DNA from: Agromyces salentinus
Lineage (GTDB): Bacteria > Actinomycetota > Actinomycetes > Actinomycetales > Microbacteriaceae
NCBI RefSeq assembly: GCF_009749395.1
Contig: NZ_WBIR01000007.1
Location: forward strand, 150,504 to 214,503
Reading direction: 5' to 3'
DNA: 64,000 nucleotides
Shown here: positions 35,709 through 43,524 of the stretch, in pieces
Layout: the number at the start of each line of letters is the position of its first letter
Position numbering within the stretch: position 1 is the first letter of the stretch
Translations under genes and position numbers: made by a program
The notes under the pieces: model-generated
The model's database searches: none
What the model saw: only the letters and a program-made list of their open reading frames with translations
Told to the model about the DNA's origin: nothing

Positions 35709-36608
35709 TCATTCCGCCGCCGGGCCCGCAGCGCGGCCTTCGACGGGGCCACCGACCAGCCGTTCGATGACGACCAGCGTGTCGGGCCAGCCCTCCACGG
35801 CGACGCACGGCACCCCGGTCGCGATCACCGGGAAGTCGTTGCCGGCGGGGTCGAGGCGGTCGCCGACGAAGAGCATGTCGGCCGCCGGGATGCCGGTCGC
35901 CTCGATGAGGCGGCGGACGCCGTAGGCCTTGTCGACGCCCTTGCGGGTGATGTCGATCGAGGTCGAGCCGCCCGAGCGCACCTCGAGGTCGGGCAGGTCG
36001 GACTGCACGACCTCCTGGAGCGCCGACTTCTTCGACCCGGTGGGGTCCCAGCGCTGCTTGACGTCGACCGGCGCCGCCTGTCCGAGCGCCGAGAACGTCA
36101 CCTGCGATCCGCGGTGCTCGATGCGCGGCCCCCACGTGTCGCCCTCGGCGAACCCGAGTTCGGCCGACCGGCGCTCGAGCGAATCGGTGGCCCGTGCGGC
36201 CTCGTCGTCGGTGAGGTCCTCGGCGTAGACCTCGCGCCAGGCCCCGTCCTCGTGCCGGAGGTACCTCGTGCCACAGGTGGGCATGAGGTGCAGCCGGTCG
36301 AGGTCCGCGTCGAGGCCCTCGAGCGCCTCGACCACCTGGCCCTGGAACTGCGAGAAGTGCCCGCCCGAGATGATGCACACGTCGGCATGCCCGAGCAGCC
36401 GCACGAGCGCGGCGGCCATCTCGGGCTCGACGCGGCTCTTCGACGGCGCGAGCGTGTCGTCGAGGTCGAACGCCACGAGCCGCGGCGCCGTGCCGGGCGT
36501 CGGCCGGCTCGCGGCATCCGCCCGGCCCGGCGCATCCAGGCCCGGTGCATCCAGGCCCGCGGCATCCGTCGCCCGCACCGGCCGCGTCACCTCGACCGCC
36601 TCGGTCAC
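35709..36608 (-). CDS. HAD-IIB phosphatase, phosphomannomutase/MPGP-like
   Basis: 299 aa. HAD motif I FDLDDTLAPSKS, motif II IISGGH, cap domain with ITRKGVDKAYGVRRLIE (the Lys of motif III) and motif IV FVGDRLDPAGND. The fold is nearest to eukaryotic-type phosphomannomutases and sugar-phosphate phosphatases. The first 40 residues are a low-complexity DAAGLDAPGLDAPGR segment coded by GCATCC-containing repeats. The GTG overlaps the galU stop (GTGA), so it likely acts in sugar-nucleotide supply. Confidence 0.82.
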   Translation of the reverse strand: MTEAVEVTRPVRATDAAGLDAPGLDAPGRADAASRPTPGTAPRLVAFDLDDTLAPSKSRVEPEMAAALVRLLGHADVCIISGGHFSQFQGQVVEALEGLDADLDRLHLMPTCGTRYLRHEDGAWREVYAEDLTDDEAARATDSLERRSAELGFAEGDTWGPRIEHRGSQVTFSALGQAAPVDVKQRWDPTGSKKSALQEVVQSDLPDLEVRSGGSTSIDITRKGVDKAYGVRRLIEATGIPAADMLFVGDRLDPAGNDFPVIATGVPCVAVEGWPDTLVVIERLVGGPVEGRAAGPAAE

Positions 36609-37483
36609 GGCAGGCCGGCGGCGAGCGGCTTCAGCCAGGCCGCGAGGTCGGGGCCGAGGTCGTCGCGGTCGAGCGCGAGCAGCAGCACGGACTTGATGTA
36701 GTCGAGCCGGTCGCCCGTGTCGTAGCGGCGACCGCGGAACACGACGCCGTAGACGCCGCCCGCGATCTGCTCGTCGGCGGCGAGCACCTGCAGCGCGTCG
36801 GTCAGCTGGATCTCGTCGCCCTTGCCCGGCGGCGTCTCCTCGAGGACGTCGAAGATCTCGGGGCGCAGCACGTAGCGGCCGATGATCGCGAGGTTCGACG
36901 GGGCATCCGCCGCCGCCGGCTTCTCGACCAGGCCGGTGACCCGGACGACGTCGGGATCGTCGGTGGGCTCGACCGCCGCTGCACCGTACATGTGGATCTG
37001 GTCGGGCTCGACCTCCATGAGCGCGATGACGGTCGCCGCCCGCTCGGTGCTCTCGTCGATCATCTTGGTGAGCAGCGGGTCGCGGTCGTCGATCAGGTCG
37101 TCGCCGAGCAGGACGGCGAAGGTCTCATTGCCGACGTGCTTCTTCGCCCGGAGCACGGCGTGCCCGAGCCCCCGCGGATCGCCCTGCCGCACGAAGTGGA
37201 TGTCGGCCAGGCTGCTGGAGTGCATGACCCGCTCGAGCTTGGACGCGTCGCCCTTCGCCTCGAGCGTGTGCTCGAGCTCGGTGACGCGGTCGAAGTGGTT
37301 GGCCAGGGCGTTCTTGTTGCGGCCGATGATGACGAGGATGTCATCGATGCCCGCGCTCACCGCCTCCTCGACGACGTACTGGATGGCCGGCTTGTCGACG
37401 ACCGGCAGCATCTCCTTCGGCATGGCCTTGGTGGCAGGCAGGAATCGGGTTCCGAGGCCTGCGGCCGGAATCACGGCTTTCAT
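36605..37483 (-). CDS. galU: UTP-glucose-1-phosphate uridylyltransferase
   Basis: 292 aa. KAVIPAAGLGTRFLPATKAM is the nucleotidyltransferase signature, with DKPAIQYVVEEAV, GRNKNALANHFD, VLLGDDLID and GLVEKP following. It makes UDP-glucose, the substrate of Ugd. ATG 37483 is preferred because GGGGAGA lies 7 nt upstream. An ATG at 37498 would use that site as codons. Confidence 0.96.
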   Translation of the reverse strand: MKAVIPAAGLGTRFLPATKAMPKEMLPVVDKPAIQYVVEEAVSAGIDDILVIIGRNKNALANHFDRVTELEHTLEAKGDASKLERVMHSSSLADIHFVRQGDPRGLGHAVLRAKKHVGNETFAVLLGDDLIDDRDPLLTKMIDESTERAATVIALMEVEPDQIHMYGAAAVEPTDDPDVVRVTGLVEKPAAADAPSNLAIIGRYVLRPEIFDVLEETPPGKGDEIQLTDALQVLAADEQIAGGVYGVVFRGRRYDTGDRLDYIKSVLLLALDRDDLGPDLAAWLKPLAAGLP

Positions 37484-37553
37484 CGTTGTTCTCCCCATGC
37501 GGTGACCGTATCCGTCCTGTGTGAAGCGGGGATGACGAACGTGGGACGATCTC

Positions 37554-37575
37554 GTACGTCACGTACCCTGACTGC
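37554..37575. promoter_or_regulatory. Divergent galU/vanZ control region
   Basis: Inverted repeat GTACGT-C-ACGTAC at 37554-37566, immediately followed by TACCCT, which ends 6 nt before the VanZ ATG (37576) and could serve as a -10 box for a leaderless transcript. The dyad overlaps this box, so a bound regulator would affect vanZ and perhaps galU. Confidence 0.4.
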
Positions 37576-38055
37576 ATGATGGTGAAACGGATGCCGCCGC
37601 GCGTCGTGCTCGCGGTGCGCTGGCTGTTCGCCGCCTATCTCGTCGTGCTCGCGCTCATCGTGTTCCTGCCCGCATCGCAGGCCGGTCAGGTCACGGGCGT
37701 GCTCGGCTGGGCGGCGCGTGTCGTCGGCGACCTGACGGACGTGCCGGTCCAGGCGGCCTACGTCGTGCTCGAGTTCACGGCGAACATCGTGCTCTTCGTC
37801 CCGTTCGGCGTGCTCGCCCCCCTGGCCTTCCCGCGGCTGCGCCCGCTCGCCGTCATCGCCCTCGGCTGCGCGACGAGCGTCGTCATCGAGCTCGTGCAGT
37901 TCACGATCCCGTCGCGGTACCCGACGGTGTCCGACGTCATCGCGAACACCCTCGGCACGGTGATCGGATACCTCGTGGTGGCCGCCGTCGTCAGGCGGCG
38001 GGCTGCTCGGGCGCAGGTCGTGAGTCGGCCCGAGCCCGTCCGCTCGCCCACCTGA
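37576..38055 (+). CDS. VanZ-family membrane protein
   Basis: 159 aa with four TM helices. VVLEFTANIVLFVPFGVLAP and SVVIELVQFTIPSRYPTVSDVIANTLGT are diagnostic of VanZ-like proteins. Their molecular function is unclear, although VanZ itself confers low-level teicoplanin resistance. The last 65 nt overlap the 3' end of the convergent DUF418 gene, so the basic C-terminal tail is encoded in shared DNA. Confidence 0.88.
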   Translation: MMVKRMPPRVVLAVRWLFAAYLVVLALIVFLPASQAGQVTGVLGWAARVVGDLTDVPVQAAYVVLEFTANIVLFVPFGVLAPLAFPRLRPLAVIALGCATSVVIELVQFTIPSRYPTVSDVIANTLGTVIGYLVVAAVVRRRAARAQVVSRPEPVRSPT

Positions 38056-39136
38056 GCAGCCACTCGAGCGGCCCGCGGCCGATGAAGCGGCGCCAGAGCC
38101 AGGCGAAGAGCATGGACCCGACGACGAGGCCGACGAGCAGCGGCCACGAGTCATCCGTCACCGCACCCGTGCCCGGCTCGGTGCGCTTCGCGAGCGAGAT
38201 GACGACGAGGTGCAGGGTGTAGATCGTCAGCGGCATGCCGCCCATGGCGGCGATCGGCGAGGTCACGGCGACGGTCGCGCGGCGCACGCCCGCGGCCGCG
38301 AACAGGGTGAGCGCGAGCAGCACTGCGACGACGGCGGCCCCCACGCCCGTGTTGCCGAAGGTCTCGAGCGAGGCGCGGAGCGGCACTGCCCACGAGGCCT
38401 CCGCGACCATCGTCGGCGGCGGTAGGAGCGACGCCAGGGGCAGTGCGATGAAGGCCGCCGCCGCGCCGACGAGGCCCGTCACGGTGACCGTCACCCGCGA
38501 CTCGAGGTCGAGGCGCGCGAGCGCGACGCCGATCAGCATGACCGGGACCCAGATGACGGCGGGATACGCGCCGCTCACGACCCAGTCGGAGAGGAACCGC
38601 AGCGGCGTGAGGCGCGCCTGCTCGACGAACTCGGTCGTCGAGGCCATCGCGGCGAGCGCGGGCATGACCGCGAGCAGGCCGATGCCGAGCCCGAGCGCCA
38701 CCCGCGGCGGCAGGAAGAGCAGCGGCAGCATCAGCAGGAACGCCACCCCGTAGACGTCGAGGATGATGAAGACGAGCGGATGCAGCGTCGCCGCGATCAG
38801 CACCCCCAACGCGATGAGGATGATCGCCCGGATCGCGACCTGTCCGCGCAGTCGGCGGCGCCCGCGCGGATCGGCGGTCGGTCGGATGCCGCCCGAGAGC
38901 AGGCCCAGCCCGATGCCGGCCGTCAGGGCGAAGAGCAGGCGCGGGCGCTCGTCGGCCACCGCCATGAGCGCGGCGACCCCCTCATCGGGCACCATCGGCG
39001 CGACGTGCGCGACGAACATGCCGATGAGCGCGAGGCCGCGCGCGATGTCGACGCCGACGACGCGGCTGGGCGCCCGCGATGCGGCGGCACGCCGAATGCC
39101 CGGATCAGCTGATCCGGGCATTCGAGGTGTCGTCAC
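37991..39136 (-). CDS. DUF418/DUF1624-like membrane acyltransferase-type protein
   Basis: 381 aa, about ten TM segments. RVVGVDIARGLALIGMFVAH is the opening of the DUF418/heparan-glucosaminide acetyltransferase-like family, with GGMPLTIYTLHLVVI near the C-terminus. Members probably acylate sugars across the membrane. The GTG at 39136 gives the longest protein. An ATG at 39121 lies inside the perfect palindrome at 39094-39123. The 3' end overlaps VanZ by 65 nt. Confidence 0.8.
   Translation of the reverse strand: MTTPRMPGSADPGIRRAAASRAPSRVVGVDIARGLALIGMFVAHVAPMVPDEGVAALMAVADERPRLLFALTAGIGLGLLSGGIRPTADPRGRRRLRGQVAIRAIILIALGVLIAATLHPLVFIILDVYGVAFLLMLPLLFLPPRVALGLGIGLLAVMPALAAMASTTEFVEQARLTPLRFLSDWVVSGAYPAVIWVPVMLIGVALARLDLESRVTVTVTGLVGAAAAFIALPLASLLPPPTMVAEASWAVPLRASLETFGNTGVGAAVVAVLLALTLFAAAGVRRATVAVTSPIAAMGGMPLTIYTLHLVVISLAKRTEPGTGAVTDDSWPLLVGLVVGSMLFAWLWRRFIGRGPLEWLLRWASGRARADSRPAPEQPAA
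39094..39123. other. Perfect 30-bp palindrome at the DUF418 gene start
   Basis: Arm GAATGCCCGGATCAG, immediately followed by its exact reverse complement with no spacer. On the minus strand it begins 54 nt after the stop of the LAxTG protein gene and covers the ATG option of DUF418. It can act as a terminator for the former or an attenuating hairpin or operator for the latter. There is no U-tract. Confidence 0.6.
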
Positions 39137-39176
39137 CGCGTTCGAAGGGGCGTCGCGGTCCGACGCTCCATGGTGA

Positions 39177-39680
39177 TCAGGACTGGTTGCGTGCGCGGCG
39201 AACGGTGGTGAGCACGACGATCAGCGCGGCGCCCAGCAGGAGAGCTCCACCACCGATCCAGAGCCAGAGCACCGGCATGTCGTAGCCGGTGTCGGCGATG
39301 CCCGTTGCGGTGCCGCCTGCCGTGTCGGCCGGTACGACCGTGAGCGTGCCGGTCGCGACCGAGTCGCCCGCGGTCGCCGTGATCGTGTAGGTTCCGGGCG
39401 TGTTCGACGAGACCTGGTACGACACCGTACCCGTGGCATCCGTCGGTCTCGAGGCGGTCGACGCCTTGAGCACGCCGAGCGTCACGAGGTCGTCCGCGGT
39501 GGCCGTCGACGGCGTGCTCGCCGTGAGGCCGCTGAACGTCATCGTTCCCACCTCCCCGACGGTGAGCGTGACATCGGTGCCCTGGCCGACGTACCCGGCA
39601 GGTTCCGCATTCGCGGCCCCCGGAACGGCGAACAGCGCTGCCGCGGCGACGGCGACGGTTGCGAGGATCTTTCGGATCAT
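39177..39680 (-). CDS. Small LAxTG-type sortase-anchored surface protein
   Basis: 167 aa. Signal peptide MIRKILATVAVAAAALFAVP with an ANA cleavage site, one Ig-like domain of about 85 residues (DVTLTVGEVGTMTFSGL to GTLTVVPA), then the sorting signal IADTG, a TM helix (PVLWLWIGGGALLLGAALIV) and an RRARNQS tail. The IADTG sequence fits the LAxTG class used by class E sortases of high-GC actinobacteria. Probably linked to peptidoglycan. The 94-nt gap upstream holds its promoter. Confidence 0.85.
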   Translation of the reverse strand: MIRKILATVAVAAAALFAVPGAANAEPAGYVGQGTDVTLTVGEVGTMTFSGLTASTPSTATADDLVTLGVLKASTASRPTDATGTVSYQVSSNTPGTYTITATAGDSVATGTLTVVPADTAGGTATGIADTGYDMPVLWLWIGGGALLLGAALIVVLTTVRRARNQS

Positions 39681-39774
39681 GATGGCGTTACCCCTCGTAG
39701 TGCTTCATGAACACCAAGGGACGCATTTCGGAAGTCCCCCGGAGGTGTCGCCCTTCCGAAGAAACGACACTTGC

Positions 39775-41778
39775 TCACCATAGGGCAGATTCACAGGAAA
39801 GCGCGACCCCCAATGTTTCGGGCGTGTAAACCAATGGCGTTGACTCGAGGCGCGTATCCTTCTCGCCCGCGCTCCCGCCGAGGAAGCCGAAGCGGTACTC
39901 GGCGCTCTCGCCCGGTGCCAGCATCGAGACCACCTTGCTCAGGGTGTACCCCGTGTCGGAGGTGGGGTGATAGCCGGTCGGCTCGCCGTTCAGCATGACC
40001 CCGAGGTTGTACGTGCCCTGTGCGCTGTAGACGTGCACCGAGGTGCGGATGCTGCCCGGCGGGGTGCCGTACTCGCCGCCACCCGTCACGTACGTCGGAA
40101 GGCTGGTCGCGGCATCCGCCGGCGCCGTGTTGGTGAGCTTCACGACGATCTCGTAGTTCGGCAGTCCGTCGTTGCGGCAGGTGACCGTGCCCACGCCCAG
40201 CTGCACGTCGAGGTAGGGGTCCATCTTTGAACCCGTCATGTCGTTGAAGTAGACCCCGAAGTTCTGGGTCTGCTCGTCGCTCACGGGAAGGCCACCGGCG
40301 AGGGTGGTGTCGGCGAGGATCGCCTGCTCCTGCGGATCTGCGTTCCAGATCAGGATGCGACGTTCGGTGCCCGCCTGGGCCAATGCCTCGATGAGGGCCT
40401 TCGAGTCGAGCCCGCCCGCCGTGAGCGCTGCGAACGTCTTGGCCGCGGCGTCGGCGAAGACCGAGTCCTGCTGCCCGACCGCGTAGTTTCGGTAGACATC
40501 GCTCAGGAGGAACTGGACGGCGTTCTCACTCGAGAGCACCTCGCCGGTCGTCAAGGTGATCGGCCCGGTGGCGCGCAGCAGGTAGCTCAGCGTCACGGGG
40601 TCGACGGCGACGACGGACTGGACCTCAGTGCCGAACTGGCGCTTCCACATCTCGCGGGCGATCGTCGCGGCGAGGGGGAACTGGGGGGTGAAGTTCACGT
40701 CCTGGATGTAGCTGGCCGTGTTGTCGCCCCAGAGAGCCCGCGTCTCGATCGGCAGTTCCACGACGGTCGGCGAGAACTTCGGGAAGTCGCCCGAGTCCGC
40801 CTGCTGGACCATCGAGACGGTGCCGCCGTCCGCGTGCACCAAGGCGAGCGCCGAGGGCGATCCACCCAGTGAGCGCAACTCCGCGTTGTTCTGGAACAGC
40901 AGGAGCGTGTCCCGTGATCCGCTTGCGCCGAGCATCGCCGGAAGCAAGCGAACGGCGTTGTCGAGGGCGGTGACGGTCGCGCCGCCATCGGCGACCAGCG
41001 CGGTGAGCTCATCACGGGCGTCCGCGAGCGGCCCGATGACCGGCGCAGAGGCCACCGTCGCAAGCGCCGCGTCGGCGCTGTCGAATGCGACCCGCGCGCC
41101 GTGCATCGGCTGCTGCAGGTCGACCATGGACTGCAGGTCGACGGCACCGTTCGTCGGCGCGAAGGCGGCCAGGTCGATGCTGCCCGCAGAGCTCGCCAGC
41201 GGCACCACGGCGTCGCGTGCGATGCGGTCGACCGACGACGACACCACGCGCATGACCTGGAGGTTCGGCCCGATGCCGGGCAGCACCTCGGCGCCCCGCC
41301 AGATCGGGTCGCCCGTCAGTGAGGCAGCGGATGCCGCGTGCCCGGCGAGCTCGTCGGCGGACTTCTGCGCCGCCTCGGCGTCTCCGGCGACCACCTGCTT
41401 CTGGGCCGCCTGCGCGAGCGGCACGGCGGCCTGCAACTCCCCCACGGCCAGGAAGCCGCGAATGCCGACCCAGACGACGGCGAACACGAGCAGGGCGAGC
41501 ACGCCGACGATCGACCAGACGATGATGCGCTTGCGGCGCTTGGCCCGCCGCGCCTTGCTCGAGCGATGGTGATGGTGCGAGCGGCCGGAGCCCGAACCTG
41601 AACTGCTCGAACCTCCCGTGCCCGAGCCGCGCGACCGGCTCGAGCTCGAGCTCGACCGCTGCGACCCGCTGGAGCCCGAACTCGGTTCATTCGAACGGCT
41701 CGACTCATGGCGCCGATCGGATGCCCCATCCCCATGGTTCCGACCCGACGACTCCGAACCCCCGGTAGACGGCGTCAC
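39775..41778 (-). CDS. DUF4012 membrane-anchored protein
   Basis: 667 aa. Residues 1-75 are Ser/Gly-rich and end in a HHHH and basic run. One TM helix (about 86-110) is followed by a large extracytoplasmic region with the DUF4012 core: LLLFQNNAELRSLGGSPSAL, IQDVNFTPQFPLAATIARE, VDPVTLSYLLRATGPI. The family is common near actinobacterial polysaccharide clusters and may help assemble or attach glycan. GTG 41778 lies 7 nt after TACGCT, suggesting a leaderless transcript. Confidence 0.88.
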   Translation of the reverse strand: MTPSTGGSESSGRNHGDGASDRRHESSRSNEPSSGSSGSQRSSSSSSRSRGSGTGGSSSSGSGSGRSHHHHRSSKARRAKRRKRIIVWSIVGVLALLVFAVVWVGIRGFLAVGELQAAVPLAQAAQKQVVAGDAEAAQKSADELAGHAASAASLTGDPIWRGAEVLPGIGPNLQVMRVVSSSVDRIARDAVVPLASSAGSIDLAAFAPTNGAVDLQSMVDLQQPMHGARVAFDSADAALATVASAPVIGPLADARDELTALVADGGATVTALDNAVRLLPAMLGASGSRDTLLLFQNNAELRSLGGSPSALALVHADGGTVSMVQQADSGDFPKFSPTVVELPIETRALWGDNTASYIQDVNFTPQFPLAATIAREMWKRQFGTEVQSVVAVDPVTLSYLLRATGPITLTTGEVLSSENAVQFLLSDVYRNYAVGQQDSVFADAAAKTFAALTAGGLDSKALIEALAQAGTERRILIWNADPQEQAILADTTLAGGLPVSDEQTQNFGVYFNDMTGSKMDPYLDVQLGVGTVTCRNDGLPNYEIVVKLTNTAPADAATSLPTYVTGGGEYGTPPGSIRTSVHVYSAQGTYNLGVMLNGEPTGYHPTSDTGYTLSKVVSMLAPGESAEYRFGFLGGSAGEKDTRLESTPLVYTPETLGVALSCESALW

Positions 41779-41830
41779 GATCAGTAGCGTAACCCTCGGC
41801 CCTCTCGCGATTGATCAACACTCTGGGCAA

Positions 41831-41987
41831 ACCGTCTCGCGATGGTTACGATCGCAAAAAGAGACGGTAGCGCGCTGGGGGGCCGAATGACCGAATTGAC
41901 GCCGGGTTTGACGCTCGAGCGTCATTTACGGGATCTTTCAGTCTCCCCGACCAAATCCGACCACGCGCTCGTTAGCTCGAGATTTGG
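41831..41987. promoter_or_regulatory. Three stacked dyads in the DUF4012/acyltransferase divergent gap
   Basis: The 248-nt gap holds (i) nested arms ACCGTCTC-GCGAT...ATCGC...GAGACGGT at 41831-41868; (ii) the perfect 16-bp palindrome TGACGCTCGAGCGTCA at 41909-41924; (iii) CCAAATC...GATTTGG at 41951-41987. It is the left edge of the lower-GC cassette. Such density suggests operators, a terminator or a recombination scar. Confidence 0.5.
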
Positions 41988-42026
41988 ACTCTTGTCCCGC
42001 TCCACTACTCGTTGCGAGACCCGGCC

Positions 42027-43298
42027 ATGAGCGCCCGACAAGTCGCTTTCGCCCCATCTTGGGGAAGACGAATCGTCGGGATGGAGGGCTTCCGCGCTAT
42101 CGCCGCGACCGGCGTTCTTGTCGGACATGTGCGTGCCCACATGGCGCCGGACTTTAGCTGGGGCGCCGGAGCTCCCATTATCGGACTGCTCCTAAATGGG
42201 TTGACCCTATTTTTCTCGCTCTCTGGGTTTCTACTGTTCCGCCCCTTCGCATTCGCGCTGGTTACGGGCTCCGGCTTTCCAAGGATCGGGCGGTATGCGG
42301 GAAACCGAGCGCTGCGAATCTTCCCGGTATACATCGTGATCACCGCGCTCGTTTCGCTTGTACTTGGCTTGGCCTACCGAACGCCGTATCTCGAGACAAC
42401 GAGAGAAGCCGCGGATCTGGTGGGTTATATGTGGGATCCCGCGCTCCTGCTCCTGAATTTCTCGATGCTTCAAACCTTTTTCCCATTCAGCATCAAGACC
42501 GGCATCGGAGTGGCATGGAGCCTTTCAGTCGAACTGGTGTTCTACGTGGCGATGCCTCTTCTCGCGGCCGGAGCGATGTACTTGCGACGGCGAAAAAGAC
42601 TGGGGGGCGTCCTTTCTGCGCTTATCCCAGTGGCGGCGATTTTCGCGATAGGCCTCGGCGGCAAAGTCGTCAGACACCTAGTTTTTCGGGAATTACCAAT
42701 GGGCAACGAGTTCGTGAACGCATGGGGCGGCACGTGGACAGCAGTGCTCGCGCGCGCCTTCCCTGTCCATGCGGATCTCTTTGCATTTGGCATGTTGGCC
42801 GCGGCAGTGGTAGCGGTCTTCGAGGCGGAACGACTGCCACAGCAGCGGGCAGCACTCATTCGGAAGTTGGCGCTCCTGGTAGCACTGCTGGCGGCCGTCG
42901 CGTCGATATATGGCCCGGTCGCCTTCCGTAGCACCTTGATGGCGGTCGTGTTCGGAGGTGTCATCCTCTTCGTGGCATTGCCAGCCAGAACGGGCCGAGC
43001 TGGAGTGACAGCCGCGCTCCTTGATGCCTTGCCGTTGAGGTTCGTCGGTTTGGTGTCATACAGCCTCTATCTGTGGCATGTGCCGGTTATATGGATGGTC
43101 GTACGTCTCGGGTGGGCGGGACCCGCGACGCCCGCCGGGTTTGTCTGGGACGTGGCCGTCGTGTTCTCGATCGCTCTCGCGCTCTCGACGTGCACGTATT
43201 TCGCCATCGAGCGCCCTGCTCTTGCACTGAAGCGTCTGACCGGGCGCCGCAAACCTCAGACCGACCTTCAGTTGCCGCCTGCTAACGGTGTTCGATGA
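42027..43298 (+). CDS. OafA/YrhL-like membrane acyltransferase (cassette)
   Basis: 423 aa, about ten TM segments. MEGFRAIAATGVLVGHVRAH has the R-x(10)-H catalytic motif, FFSLSGFLLFRPF follows, and GVAWSLSVELVFYVAMPLL is the family's WSLxVE segment. It probably acetylates the set B polymer. ATG 42027 is the best start, and a TTG lies five codons earlier. First gene of the lower-GC cassette; codon third positions are visibly less GC-biased than in the genes before it. Confidence 0.88.
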   Translation: MSARQVAFAPSWGRRIVGMEGFRAIAATGVLVGHVRAHMAPDFSWGAGAPIIGLLLNGLTLFFSLSGFLLFRPFAFALVTGSGFPRIGRYAGNRALRIFPVYIVITALVSLVLGLAYRTPYLETTREAADLVGYMWDPALLLLNFSMLQTFFPFSIKTGIGVAWSLSVELVFYVAMPLLAAGAMYLRRRKRLGGVLSALIPVAAIFAIGLGGKVVRHLVFRELPMGNEFVNAWGGTWTAVLARAFPVHADLFAFGMLAAAVVAVFEAERLPQQRAALIRKLALLVALLAAVASIYGPVAFRSTLMAVVFGGVILFVALPARTGRAGVTAALLDALPLRFVGLVSYSLYLWHVPVIWMVVRLGWAGPATPAGFVWDVAVVFSIALALSTCTYFAIERPALALKRLTGRRKPQTDLQLPPANGVR

Positions 43299-43407
43299 GT
43301 AACTGCGGCGAAGCGCTGATCCGACGAGGCCGGATTCGCGCCTCACGTGTGTTCCTAGCCCCCACCTCGGCGACTGCAACCAACGTGCCCGCCGGCCCAA
43401 TAACCAA

Positions 43408-43524
43408 TTGACCGATATCGAACTAAGAGGACATGATGAACAGGAAAATGCGCGGGCCTCTCTTGCACGATCCACCAAGGCTTGGAGCGAGTCCCGTGAG
43501 TTCTGGAAGCTGATCGTTGGCTGA
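43408..43524 (+). other. Possible 5' remnant of a lost gene, or small ORF, overlapping the flippase start
   Basis: 38-codon frame from TTG 43408 to TGA 43522-43524, overlapping the flippase by 8 nt. The residues (TDIELRGHDEQENARASLAR, then STKAWSESREFWKLIVG) look like a genuine charged cytoplasmic N-terminus leading into a membrane protein that then stops. A second frame from ATG 43433 to 43513, behind an AAGAGGAC site, encodes 26 residues. Either may be a leader. The 5' portion of the 218-nt gap shows nothing else. Confidence 0.3.

Noticed and set aside
39177..39680. Classical LPxTG sortase substrate
   Set aside because: The motif reads IADTG, not LPxTG; it fits the LAxTG/class E type instead.
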